Assembly (NCBI GenBank): GCA_049653005.1
Contig: JBASFL010000091.1
Coordinates: 62,001-126,000 of the forward strand
From: UBA2334 sp049653005
GTDB taxonomy: Bacteria; Pseudomonadota; Gammaproteobacteria; Burkholderiales; Burkholderiaceae_C
Direction of reading: 5' to 3'
Length of the DNA stretch: 64,000 bases
The notes under the pieces are model-generated. The model saw nothing but the letters and a program-made list of their open reading frames with translations. It was not told the origin of the DNA and ran no database searches. Position numbers and translations under genes: made by a program. Below are positions 45,760 to 53,910 of this stretch, in pieces; positions within the stretch are counted from its first letter, which is position 1, and each line of letters begins with the position of its first letter.

Positions 45760-45785
45760 GCGCTACCAGGCTGCGCTACACGCCG
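45709..45785 (-). tRNA. tRNA-Pro (anticodon GGG)
   Basis: A 77-base cloverleaf. It begins CGGCGTGTAGCGCAGCC, the anticodon stem-loop is CTTGC-ATGGGGT-GCAAG with anticodon GGG, the T-loop is GTTCGAATC, and the acceptor strand CGCCG ends in encoded ACCA. It decodes CCC and CCU codons. It starts 7 bases after the merR stop on the same strand, so it is probably cotranscribed with pheST-ihfA-merR. It is the integration site of the element. Confidence 0.95.
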
Positions 45786-45792
45786 ACAAGCC

Positions 45793-46239
45793 TCAAATTA
45801 TAGCGTCAAATTCTGCTTTTTCTAAACCAACGCTCAGAAGATTGCGAATCTCAAGCAATTCTTGCCTCACGAGTGCCGAATTCAACAGCGGCACAGGCAA
45901 GCCTGAGGCTGACGAGGCACTGTCGGGGGTCACCAAGGCGTCGGGCACTTGCTCTCCAAGCGAGTCAAGCGCTTTGACGTGAAGTCCCAGCTCTTGCAAG
46001 CGGTTACGGGCGCCACTGATCGTGAAACCCTGCTCGTACAACAACTCGCGAATACGTCGAATCATCAGCACTTCGTGGTGCTGGTAATAACGGCGATTAC
46101 CACGGCGCTTCATCGGCCGAAGTTGGCTGAACTCTTGCTCCCAATACCTGAGCACATGGGGCTTGACCCCGCACAGCTCGCCCACCTCACCGATGGTGAA
46201 ATAGCGCTTGACGGGAATGGCGGGCAACTCTGTTTCCAT
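45793..46239 (-). CDS. MerR-family regulator next to ihfA
   Basis: A 148-residue MerR-type protein. The winged helix is FTIGEVGELCGVKPHVLRYWEQEFSQLRPMKRRGNRRYY, followed by a short coiled region. No metal-binding cysteines are seen at the C-terminus, so it is not a CueR-like metal sensor. A MerR gene directly after pheST-ihfA is a common order in betaproteobacteria, with no known function. Start 46239 is preferred; 46284 is possible. Confidence 0.85.
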   Translation of the reverse strand: METELPAIPVKRYFTIGEVGELCGVKPHVLRYWEQEFSQLRPMKRRGNRRYYQHHEVLMIRRIRELLYEQGFTISGARNRLQELGLHVKALDSLGEQVPDALVTPDSASSASGLPVPLLNSALVRQELLEIRNLLSVGLEKAEFDAII

Positions 46240-46379
46240 GGCTCTCAATGCGTTGGCAACGAGTTTCGAATTTACGCCATGCATCGGACCGGCGCAAACC
46301 TCAGCAACGTTGGAAAAAGAAACTGTTGCGGTCCACCCCACCGACGTGCCAACTCGTTGGCACACCAAGCGCAAACGGA

Positions 46380-46697
46380 TCAGGCAGACGCTTGCACCTG
46401 CTCCTTCAGCTTCGGACTGGCGTGAAAGGTCACGACACGGCGGGCATCGATGGAAACAGGCTCACCGGTCCTGGGGTTGCGCCCCGGCCGGGATGCTTTT
46501 GTTCTGATGTGGAAATTGCCAAAACCCGAAATTTTCACATCGGCACCCTCGACCAAGGCATCCGCGATCAAGTCAAAAAACGCTTCGATCATGTCTTTCG
46601 ACTCGCGTTTGTTCAACCCGATGTGCTCGAACAGCAAATCGGCCAAATGGGCCTTGGTCAAGGCCGGGGTTTCCAAACTTTCAATGGAAAATTCCAT
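46380..46697 (-). CDS. ihfA: Integration host factor alpha subunit
   Basis: A 105-residue DNA-bending protein that pairs with IhfB. The body ALTKAHLADLLFEHIGLNKRESK, the DNA-intercalating arm with GRNPRTGEPV and the RRVVTFHASPKLK strand are as expected. It follows pheT by 15 bases, the classical pheST-ihfA order. IHF may also assist the nearby integrative element. Confidence 0.95.
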   Translation of the reverse strand: MEFSIESLETPALTKAHLADLLFEHIGLNKRESKDMIEAFFDLIADALVEGADVKISGFGNFHIRTKASRPGRNPRTGEPVSIDARRVVTFHASPKLKEQVQASA

Positions 46698-46712
46698 GGC
46701 AGGTCCGATCCA

Positions 46713-49127
46713 TCAGGCGCGCTGCCGCGCACCCAGCACATCACCCATGCGCTGGACCACGGCACCCACCGCCGATTCAATTTCTTGCTCGGTCAACACG
46801 GCATCGTCTCGTTTCAACACCAAACGGATGGCCAGACTTTTTTCAGCGACGTGCGTGCCCGCTTGCGTTTTGGGTCGGTACACGTCAAACAACGTGGCTC
46901 CACGAAGCAGGGGCTGAATGGGGGTTGCGTCGATACACGCCATCAACTGGGCGTGGGTCACCGAATCGGCCACCCACATGGAAATGTCACGCTCCACCGC
47001 CTGGATTTTGCTGAACGGCTCGAACGCAGGCACCACCCGCGCCAACACCGCATCCAGCTCCAACTCAAAAAGCACAGGGGCCGATGCAAAACCCCAGGAT
47101 TGGCTCCATTTGGGGTGCAACTCACCCAAGTAACCCACAACAGCCCCAGCCAAGCTGACGCTGGCGCAACGGCCTGGGTGAAAAGCGGGGTGATCTGCCA
47201 CCGCAAACACAGGGGTGGCCGGGGCCAGCAACTGCTGCACATGTCCTTTGATGTCAAAAAAATCAAAGCCCGGCTTTTTGCCTTCCCAAGTCACACCGTC
47301 TTTGACACCCACCGCAAGACCGGCCACCCGCATGGGTTGATGAAAACCCTTGACTGTCGTGTCCGAATCTTGAACCGATGCATCGCGGTGAAAAACGCGC
47401 CCAAGCTCAAATGCACAGACCCTGTCTGCTTTGCGGTCAAGGTTGAATTTGGCAACGTTCAGCAGAGAGCCCAGCAACGTCGAACGCATGACGCTCATTT
47501 GACTGGCGATGGGGTTGAGCAATTCAATCGGCGCCGTATTGCCCGCCAGTTGGGTTTCCCACGCCCGCTCAACGAAACTGAAATTGATGGTTTCTTGGTA
47601 ACCCAATGCCGCCAACAAGCGGCGCACGGCATACGGTCCACGGGTGTTTTCCGCATCCAGCTTGGCTGTGATGGGGGCACAAGGCGGTGTTGCAGGGAGG
47701 TTGTCGTACCCCACCACGCGCGCGACTTCTTCGATGAGGTCTTCCTCAATCTGAATGTCAAAGCGGTAGGAAGGCGGGGCAATCGTCAACAGGCCCGGCG
47801 CTTCGGTCACCTGAAGCCCCAAACCCGCCAAGGCATCGGCGCATTGAGACTGCGTCAGTGGCATACCAATCACCTTGATCGCTCGATCAACACGCAGGGT
47901 GACAGGCTTCTGCACCGGCATGTTGGGCTGCACATCGGTCACGGGCCCCACCGAGCCGCCACAGATGTCCAAAATCAAACGCGTGATGTGCTCGATATGC
48001 TCAACAGTGCCACTCGGATCCACACCGCGCTCAAAACGGTGCCCTGCATCGGTGGAAAAGTTGTAACGCCGGGAACGACCTGCGACGGCTTTGGGCCACC
48101 AGAAGGCAGCTTCCACATAGATATTGTGTGTGGCGTCAGACACCGCCGTGGCATCTCCGCCCATGATGCCAGCCAATGACTCCACTTGGGCCTCATCAGC
48201 AATCACCCCTACTTGGGCGTCCAACTCGACGGTGGTGCCATTGAGCAACTTGAGCTGCTCACCGGCTTTTGCCCATCGCACCGACAGGGCGCCGCGAATG
48301 CGATCGAAATCAAAAATATGGGTGGGACGACCCAACTCGAACATCACGTAGTTGGAGATGTCAACCAACACACTCACGCTGCGTTGACCGCAACGCTCAA
48401 GCCGATCAACCATCCACTTGGGGGTTGTGACTTGGCTGTTGATGCCGCGAATGATGCGGCCAGAAAACCGCCCGCACAAATCGGGCGCATCCACGACAAC
48501 AGGCAGTGTGTCTTGATGCGTGGGCTCAATTTGCGGGAACTCCAGCGTTTTCAACGGTGACCCGGTGAGTGCAGCCAATTCCCGTGCGACGCCGTACACA
48601 CTCAAGCAATGTGCCAAGTTAGGGGTCAGTTTGAGGGTAAAAAGTGTGTCGTCCAGACCCAAATGATCTCGGATTGAAAGCCCGACGGATGCATCTGGGG
48701 CCAATTCAAGCAGCCCGTCCTGATCGCTCCTGACACCCAACTCGTTGGCAGAGCACAGCATGCCCTGGCTCTCCACGCCCCTCAGTTTGCCGAGCTTGAT
48801 TTGAAAGGGCTTGCCGTCTGTACCTGGCGGCAGCTGAGCGCCCACCAGGGCGCAAGGAACACGGATACCCACCCTGGCATTGGGAGCTCCGCACACGATG
48901 GTCAGCGGGGTTGATTCACCCGTGTTAACCGAACAAACCCGCAGGCGATCGGCATTGGGATGTGGGGCCACTTCCAAGATTTCTGCAACCACCACACCAC
49001 TGAAAGGCGGGGCAACAGGCTCCATGGACTCGACTTCCAAACCAGCCATGGTCAGCGTATCGGCCAGTTGCAAAGTTGACAGTGGTGGGTTGCAAAACTC
49101 GCGCAACCAAGATTCAGGAAATTGCAT
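46713..49127 (-). CDS. pheT: Phenylalanyl-tRNA synthetase beta chain
   Basis: An 804-residue subunit. The N-terminus MQFPESWLREFCNP leads into a tRNA-binding OB fold (about residues 40-150), then B3/B4 editing, B5 and catalytic-like domains, and a C-terminal anticodon-binding FDX-ACB domain with SIWVADSVTH-like MWVADSVTHAQL and AIRLVLKRDDAVLTEQEIE. Length is typical. It starts 19 bases after the pheS stop. Confidence 0.97.
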   Translation of the reverse strand: MQFPESWLREFCNPPLSTLQLADTLTMAGLEVESMEPVAPPFSGVVVAEILEVAPHPNADRLRVCSVNTGESTPLTIVCGAPNARVGIRVPCALVGAQLPPGTDGKPFQIKLGKLRGVESQGMLCSANELGVRSDQDGLLELAPDASVGLSIRDHLGLDDTLFTLKLTPNLAHCLSVYGVARELAALTGSPLKTLEFPQIEPTHQDTLPVVVDAPDLCGRFSGRIIRGINSQVTTPKWMVDRLERCGQRSVSVLVDISNYVMFELGRPTHIFDFDRIRGALSVRWAKAGEQLKLLNGTTVELDAQVGVIADEAQVESLAGIMGGDATAVSDATHNIYVEAAFWWPKAVAGRSRRYNFSTDAGHRFERGVDPSGTVEHIEHITRLILDICGGSVGPVTDVQPNMPVQKPVTLRVDRAIKVIGMPLTQSQCADALAGLGLQVTEAPGLLTIAPPSYRFDIQIEEDLIEEVARVVGYDNLPATPPCAPITAKLDAENTRGPYAVRRLLAALGYQETINFSFVERAWETQLAGNTAPIELLNPIASQMSVMRSTLLGSLLNVAKFNLDRKADRVCAFELGRVFHRDASVQDSDTTVKGFHQPMRVAGLAVGVKDGVTWEGKKPGFDFFDIKGHVQQLLAPATPVFAVADHPAFHPGRCASVSLAGAVVGYLGELHPKWSQSWGFASAPVLFELELDAVLARVVPAFEPFSKIQAVERDISMWVADSVTHAQLMACIDATPIQPLLRGATLFDVYRPKTQAGTHVAEKSLAIRLVLKRDDAVLTEQEIESAVGAVVQRMGDVLGARQRA

Positions 49128-49146
49128 GGTGTGTCAAGCGTGGTTG

Positions 49147-50199
49147 TTATTGGAATTGGCTCAGAAATCGCATGTCCCCATCGAAGAACAACCGCAAATC
49201 GTTGACGCAGTACCTGAGCATGGTGAGTCGATCTGGCCCCATGCCAAACGCAAAACCTATGTATTTTTCAGGATCCAGGCCCATGTTTCTCACCACGTTG
49301 GGGTGCACCTGACCCGAACCGGCAACTTCCAACCAACGCCCGGCCAACGGACCGTTTTGGAACTGAATATCCACCTCTGCACTGGGTTCAGTAAAGGGGA
49401 AAAAACTGGGACGGAAACGCAACACCAAATCCGCGCTTTCAAAGAAAGTGCGGCAAAAGTCCGTGAACACGACCTTCAGATCTTTGAAGCTGACCGCTTC
49501 ACCGATCCAAAGACCTTCGCATTGGTGAAACATGGGCGAATGCGTGGCATCGCTGTCAACACGGTAGGTTCGGCCCGGCGCAATCACTCGAATTTCAGGC
49601 ATACCCATGCCAGCATCCAAACTGGTGCGAAAACGCTTGACGTGTTGCACCGCGTGCCGAATTTGCATCGGACTGGTGTGGGTGCGGAGAAGCAATGGCG
49701 CCTGTGGTGTCCCACCTTGCACATAAAACGTGTCGTGCATGGACCGGGCTGGGTGGTCCTCGGGCGTGTTCAGCGCTGTGAAATTGAACCAATCAGTCTC
49801 AATTTCTGGCCCCTGCGCCACTTCAAATCCCATCGATTTGAAAATGCCCTCAATCCGCTCCAGGGTCAACGACACAGGGTGCAAGCCACCCCCAGGCTGA
49901 CAGCGGCCAGGCAAAGTAACGTCCAACGCCTCAGCCTTCAGCTGGGCATCCAACTCTGCATCGGCCAATGCCTGACGTCGATGCCCCAAGGCGGCTTCAA
50001 TAGCCTGCTTGGCTTGGTTGATTGCCGCACCCCGGGACTTTTTCTCTTCAACTGAAAGGGCCGCCAAACCCTTCATCAGCTCCGTGATTTTTCCAGCCTT
50101 ACCCAAAAAAAGGGCTTTTGCGTTTTCCAAATCAGCGGGAGTTCCCGCCTCCCCGAATTGCGCTTGCGCGGCAACCACCAATGCGTCCAGCTCGTTCAT
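49147..50199 (-). CDS. pheS: Phenylalanyl-tRNA synthetase alpha chain
   Basis: A 350-residue class II synthetase subunit that activates phenylalanine. Motif 2 region SPMFHQCEGLWI and motif 3 region GSGQVHPNV and GFAFGMGPDRLTMLRY are intact. ATG 50199 (MNELDALVVAAQAQFG) is the family start; the frame is also open upstream to 50280 through a hairpin region, but that is unlikely to be translated. It is preceded by two hairpins. Confidence 0.96.
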   Translation of the reverse strand: MNELDALVVAAQAQFGEAGTPADLENAKALFLGKAGKITELMKGLAALSVEEKKSRGAAINQAKQAIEAALGHRRQALADAELDAQLKAEALDVTLPGRCQPGGGLHPVSLTLERIEGIFKSMGFEVAQGPEIETDWFNFTALNTPEDHPARSMHDTFYVQGGTPQAPLLLRTHTSPMQIRHAVQHVKRFRTSLDAGMGMPEIRVIAPGRTYRVDSDATHSPMFHQCEGLWIGEAVSFKDLKVVFTDFCRTFFESADLVLRFRPSFFPFTEPSAEVDIQFQNGPLAGRWLEVAGSGQVHPNVVRNMGLDPEKYIGFAFGMGPDRLTMLRYCVNDLRLFFDGDMRFLSQFQ

Positions 50200-50214
50200 A
50201 GGATCTCTGTCAAT

Positions 50215-50286
50215 GAAAAAGGGCCAGCGCTTGTTAAGCCCCAGCCCTTGTTTCAGGTGTATGGCCTGCGGTTTTGACAACCGCAG
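50215..50286 (-). promoter_or_regulatory. Tandem hairpins, possible pheST attenuator
   Basis: Transcribed leftwards, first comes stem CTGCGGTT/AACCGCAG (50266-50286), then AAGGGCTGGGGCTT...AAGCGCTGGCCCTT (50216-50249) followed by TTTTTC. The second looks like a rho-independent terminator placed 16 bases before the pheS start, inside the rplT-pheS gap. It could set the ratio of ribosomal protein and synthetase expression. Confidence 0.6.
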
Positions 50287-50301
50287 AGTTGCAAACCGCT
50301 G

Positions 50302-50664
50302 TCAGGCAGCGGCGAGTTTGGCCTTGACCTGTTCAACAATGCTCGCAAATGCAGCTTTGTCGTGCACAGCCAAATCAGCCAGCACCTTGCGGTCGATTTC
50401 AATCGCAGCCTTTTTCAAGCCGTTGGCAAACTGGCTGTAGGTCAGGCCAAGTTCACGAGCACCGGCGTTGATACGCGCGATCCACAGCTGACGGAACACG
50501 CGCTTGCGGTTGCGCCGGTCACGGTAAGCATACTGACCTGCTTTCATCACCGCCTGTTTGGCGATGCGGAAAACATTACCGCGGCGACCGCGGAAACCTT
50601 TGGCAAGGGCGAGAACTTTTTTGTGGCGGGCGCGAGCCGTTACACCACGTTTGACGCGAGGCAT
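50302..50664 (-). CDS. rplT: 50S ribosomal protein L20
   Basis: A 120-residue basic protein needed early in 50S assembly. It begins MPRVKRGVTARARHKKVLALAKGFRGRRG and has the globular LWIARINAGARELGLTYSQF. In other bacteria L20 also represses its own operon by binding the rpmI leader. It follows rpmI by 24 bases. Confidence 0.98.
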   Translation of the reverse strand: MPRVKRGVTARARHKKVLALAKGFRGRRGNVFRIAKQAVMKAGQYAYRDRRNRKRVFRQLWIARINAGARELGLTYSQFANGLKKAAIEIDRKVLADLAVHDKAAFASIVEQVKAKLAAA

Positions 50665-50688
50665 GAATTACTCCTTGTTCGTCGTTGA

Positions 50689-50892
50689 TCAAATACCCAT
50701 GCCGGGCAACATTTGCGCCATGTGACCCATATTGGTCTCATGCACTGCAACTGCACCGCGCAAATGGCGTTTGTTTTTGGTGGTTTTCTTGGTCAAAATG
50801 TGGCGCTTGAAAGCTTGACCACGTTTGACGGTGCCACCAGGACGAACGCGGAAGCGTTTCTTCGCACCGCTCTTGGTCTTCATTTTGGGCAT
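50689..50892 (-). CDS. rpmI: 50S ribosomal protein L35
   Basis: A 67-residue basic ribosomal protein: MPKMKTKSGAKKRFRVRPGG and LTKKTTKNKRHLRG are diagnostic. ATG 50892 follows GAAGGAGCATTCA, a strong ribosome site (complement of tgctcctt). It is second of the infC-rpmI-rplT set. Confidence 0.98.
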   Translation of the reverse strand: MPKMKTKSGAKKRFRVRPGGTVKRGQAFKRHILTKKTTKNKRHLRGAVAVHETNMGHMAQMLPGMGI

Positions 50893-50967
50893 TGAATGCT
50901 CCTTCTGGTTTGTGCTCGTGAGGCGCTGCGAACCTGACGCAGACTTGTTGGCCCCGAGCCACTTTTT

Positions 50968-50985
50968 TTGTGGGAAAACCCACAA
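50968..50985. promoter_or_regulatory. Hairpin in the infC-rpmI gap
   Basis: Perfect 7-bp stem TTGTGGG/CCCACAA with an AAAA/TTTT loop, in the 153-base gap between infC and rpmI. L20 represses rpmI translation through RNA structures in this region in E. coli, so a similar role is possible. The base sequence alone does not prove it. Confidence 0.4.
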
Positions 50986-51045
50986 TGCCGAAGGCTCTCG
51001 CCATCGGCACCCACGCAACAAGTGACCGACCTGTTGCGAAGTTTG

Positions 51046-51648
51046 TCAGCCAGCAGCAACCGGCGTTGAAACACCGTCTGCTGGCTTGGCGACCACACCT
51101 GGCTTTTTTCTGCCCGGAGCGATCATCATGATCATTTGCCGTCCCTCCAGCTTGGGGAACTGCTCCACCACAATCAAGTCCGCCAACTCATCGCGGATGC
51201 GCTGCAACAAGGCCAGCCCGATCTCTTGGTGAGTGATTTCACGCCCACGAAAGCGGAGTGTGATTTTGCACTTATCACCATCGCCGAGAAACCGGCGGAT
51301 GTTACGCATCTTGATGTTGTAGTCGCCGTCGTCGGTGCCGGGGCGAAACTTGACTTCTTTGATTTCGATAACCGTCTGCTTGGCCTTGGCCTCTGCCGCC
51401 TTTTTCTGCTCTTGGTATTTGAACTTGCCGTAGTCCATCAACCGGCAAACCGGTGGATTCGCCGCAGCGGCAATCTCAACCAAGTCAACATCCAACTCGC
51501 CAGCCATTCGCAGCGCGTCATTGATATTGACAATTCCCAAGGGCTCGTTTTCAGGGCCAGACAGGCGCACTTCAGGCGCCATGATTTCGCGGTTCAGCCT
51601 GTGCTGGCGCTCTTCACGCTGGCGACGGTCTCGAAAGTTGGTAGCGAT
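51046..51648 (-). CDS. infC: Translation initiation factor IF-3 with AUC start
   Basis: A 200-residue factor that keeps subunits apart and checks initiator tRNA pairing. The ATG at 51582 would remove the conserved N-terminal tail. Upstream in frame the codons read IATNFRDRRQREERQHRLNRE, which matches the missing tail, with ATC at 51646-51648 as the only fitting start. infC genes use rare starts (AUU in E. coli) so that IF-3 limits its own translation. The C-terminal domain has FRGREITHQEIG and KLEGRQMIMMIAP. Confidence 0.93.
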   Translation of the reverse strand: MATNFRDRRQREERQHRLNREIMAPEVRLSGPENEPLGIVNINDALRMAGELDVDLVEIAAAANPPVCRLMDYGKFKYQEQKKAAEAKAKQTVIEIKEVKFRPGTDDGDYNIKMRNIRRFLGDGDKCKITLRFRGREITHQEIGLALLQRIRDELADLIVVEQFPKLEGRQMIMMIAPGRKKPGVVAKPADGVSTPVAAG

Positions 51649-51705
51649 GGTAGGTACTCTTTTTGATTCTTACTGGTGCAACTCGACCGCACAAACTGCC
51701 CTACA

Positions 51706-53613
51706 TCAGACCTTGGTCTGAATGTCGTTTTGAACCAGCTTGATAAAGTCCCCGATGGGCATAACACCCAGGTCTTTGTTGCCGCGCGCACGAACGGAAA
51801 CCGTTCCTGCAGCCTTTTCCTTGTCGCCAGCAACAAGGATGTACGGCGTTTTTCGCATTGAATGCTCCCGTATTTTATACGTTATTTTCTCGTTACGCAG
51901 ATCAACCGAAGCCCTAAACCCTTGATTTTGCAGCGTATTCACCACATCACGGACATAATCCGCCTGAGCGTCGGTGATATTGAGCACATCGACTTGCACT
52001 GGCGCCAGCCACACGGGCAGCGCGCCCGCATGCTGTTCAATCAAAATACCGATGAAGCGCTCCAAGCTCCCCACAATGGCACGGTGGAGCATGATGGGTC
52101 GGTGTCGGGCGCCATCCTCACCCACAAATTCAGCGTCCAGTCGCTCTGGCAGATTGGGATCCACTTGTATGGTGCCGCACTGCCAAGGCCGCCCCAGCGC
52201 ATCCTTGAGCGTGTATTCGATTTTCGGGCCGTAAAAAGCACCCTCCCCTGGCAAATACTCGAAAGCGCAGCCTGATGCACGCAGCCCATCGGCCAGGGCG
52301 TTTTCCGCGCGATCCCAGCTTTCATCCGTGCCGATGCGTTTTTCAGGGCGGGTAGACAGCTTGTAAATGATGTCGGTGAACCCGAAGTCTTTGTAGACCT
52401 TCTGCAACAAGGTGGTGAACGCCACCACCTCGGCCTGTATCTGGTCTTCGGTGCAAAAAATATGGCCGTCGTCTTGGGTAAAGGCACGGACACGCATGAT
52501 CCCGTGCAAACCACCCGATGGCTCGTTGCGGTGACATTGACCAAACTCACCAAACCTGATGGGCAGGTCACGGTAGCTTTTGATACCTTGCTTGAAGATG
52601 ATGATGTGGCCAGGGCAATTCATCGGCTTCAGCGCGTAATCCCGCTTTTCCGACTCTGTGACGAACATGTTTTCGCGGTACTTGTCCCAGTGGCCGGTTT
52701 TCTCCCAGAGGCCTTGATCCAGAATTTGAGGCCCTTTGACCTCTTGATACCCGTTGTCACGGTAGACGCGGCGCATGTACTGCTCCACCTCTTGCCACAG
52801 CGTCCAACCTTTCGGGTGCCAGAACACAGTCCCAGGAGAGTGTTCATCGATGTGGAACAGGTCCAACTCACGCCCCAACTTTCGGTGGTCACGCTTCTCC
52901 GCCTCTTCCAGCATGGTCAAGTGCTGCTGGAGTTCGTCTTTGCTGGCCCATGCAGTACCGTAAATGCGCTGCAACATTTCGTTGCGGTGGTCACCGCGCC
53001 AATAAGCACCCGCAACCTTCATCAGCTTGAAGTGCTTGAGCTTGCCCGTGCTGGGGACGTGGGGACCACGGCACAGGTCTTCGAATACACCCTCCCGGTA
53101 AAGACTCACGTCTTCATTGCTGGGAATGCTGGCAATGATCTCGGCCTTGTAGTGCTCACCCAGGCCCTTGAAATGAGCAACCGCTTCATCGCGCGGCAAC
53201 ACCCGACGCACAACGGGTTCATCTTTGCCGGCCAACTCGACCATGCGTTTTTCAATGGCGACCAAATCTTCAGGGGTAAAAGGCCGTTTGTAGGAAAAAT
53301 CGTAGAAAAAACCGTGCTCGATGACGGGGCCAATGGTCACCTGCGCATCAGGAAACAACTCCTTGACGGCGTAAGCAAGCAGGTGCGCGGTGGAGTGTCG
53401 AATCATCTCCAGGCCATCAGCATCTTTGCCCGTCACGATGGCAAGGGCGGCATCACCCTGAATAACAAAAGATGCGTCAACCAGCTTGCCGTCTACTTTG
53501 CCGCCCAACGCAGCCTTTGCCAGACCTGCGCCAATGGAGGCAGCCACTTCGGCGACCGAAACCGGGCCGGGAAATTGGCGCTGAGAGCCATCAGGGAGCG
53601 TGATATTCAACAA
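51706..53613 (-). CDS. thrS: Threonyl-tRNA synthetase, probable TTG start
   Basis: A 635-residue class II synthetase. It has the TGS domain (NITLPDGSQRQF), the editing domain with RHSTAHLLAYAVKELFP, and the catalytic core with the zinc ligands (MNCPGHI, HRNEPSG, LHRAIVGS). No ATG fits the family start; TTG at 53613 (or the next TTG, 53610) has GGAG six bases upstream and gives LLNITLPDGS. A frame beginning at ATG 53661 has no ribosome site. It precedes infC by 57 bases. Confidence 0.95.
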   Translation of the reverse strand: MLNITLPDGSQRQFPGPVSVAEVAASIGAGLAKAALGGKVDGKLVDASFVIQGDAALAIVTGKDADGLEMIRHSTAHLLAYAVKELFPDAQVTIGPVIEHGFFYDFSYKRPFTPEDLVAIEKRMVELAGKDEPVVRRVLPRDEAVAHFKGLGEHYKAEIIASIPSNEDVSLYREGVFEDLCRGPHVPSTGKLKHFKLMKVAGAYWRGDHRNEMLQRIYGTAWASKDELQQHLTMLEEAEKRDHRKLGRELDLFHIDEHSPGTVFWHPKGWTLWQEVEQYMRRVYRDNGYQEVKGPQILDQGLWEKTGHWDKYRENMFVTESEKRDYALKPMNCPGHIIIFKQGIKSYRDLPIRFGEFGQCHRNEPSGGLHGIMRVRAFTQDDGHIFCTEDQIQAEVVAFTTLLQKVYKDFGFTDIIYKLSTRPEKRIGTDESWDRAENALADGLRASGCAFEYLPGEGAFYGPKIEYTLKDALGRPWQCGTIQVDPNLPERLDAEFVGEDGARHRPIMLHRAIVGSLERFIGILIEQHAGALPVWLAPVQVDVLNITDAQADYVRDVVNTLQNQGFRASVDLRNEKITYKIREHSMRKTPYILVAGDKEKAAGTVSVRARGNKDLGVMPIGDFIKLVQNDIQTKV

Positions 53614-53830
53614 GTCGATCTCCAGAAAACAGAAACGCGGCTCTGGGCCGCGCTGAAACAAAACAAAACAAGCAGGCGCGAACTGGTGAAGCCCTCAACG
53701 GACTGTGAAAAACCCCCAAGCCGTTCGCGGTGTCATAACCAAAGTGCCTTTCTTGCTCTTCTTGCGTGAAACAGCCTGTATTTTCCCACAAAGCCCCAAC
53801 ACCCCAGAAACGCCCTCCGCACAGCGTTCG

Positions 53831-53864
53831 CAAAAAAGGCCACCTGTTTGACGAGGTGGCCTTT
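53831..53864 (-). terminator. Terminator after aceA
   Basis: Perfect 11-bp stem AAAGGCCACCT/AGGTGGCCTTT with an 8-base loop; on the minus strand followed by TTTG after extra Ts. It separates aceA from thrS. The 217 bases between it and the thrS start should hold the thrS promoter; nothing else was recognised there. Confidence 0.8.
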
Positions 53865-53910
53865 GACTGGGTAGACCACAGCGCCCTCACGGGCACGCAG
53901 GCCTGCCAGC

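Noticed and set aside
45940..45985. Repeat copy inside merR (GTCAAGCGCTTTG)
   Set aside because: It shares only the CAAGCGCT octamer. The left and right blocks are missing and the residues fit MerR coding.
45793..46239. CueR-like copper regulator
   Set aside because: The MerR protein lacks the C-terminal metal-binding cysteines and sits in the pheST-ihfA context.
50200..50280. Longer pheS with an N-terminal extension or a Phe leader peptide
   Set aside because: The in-frame upstream stretch begins with TTG without ribosome site and passes through a terminator-like hairpin. It contains only one FF pair, too weak for a leader peptide.
53662..53896. Minus-strand gene between aceA and thrS
   Set aside because: The frame spans the aceA terminator and the thrS leader and has no ribosome site; composition is not protein-like.
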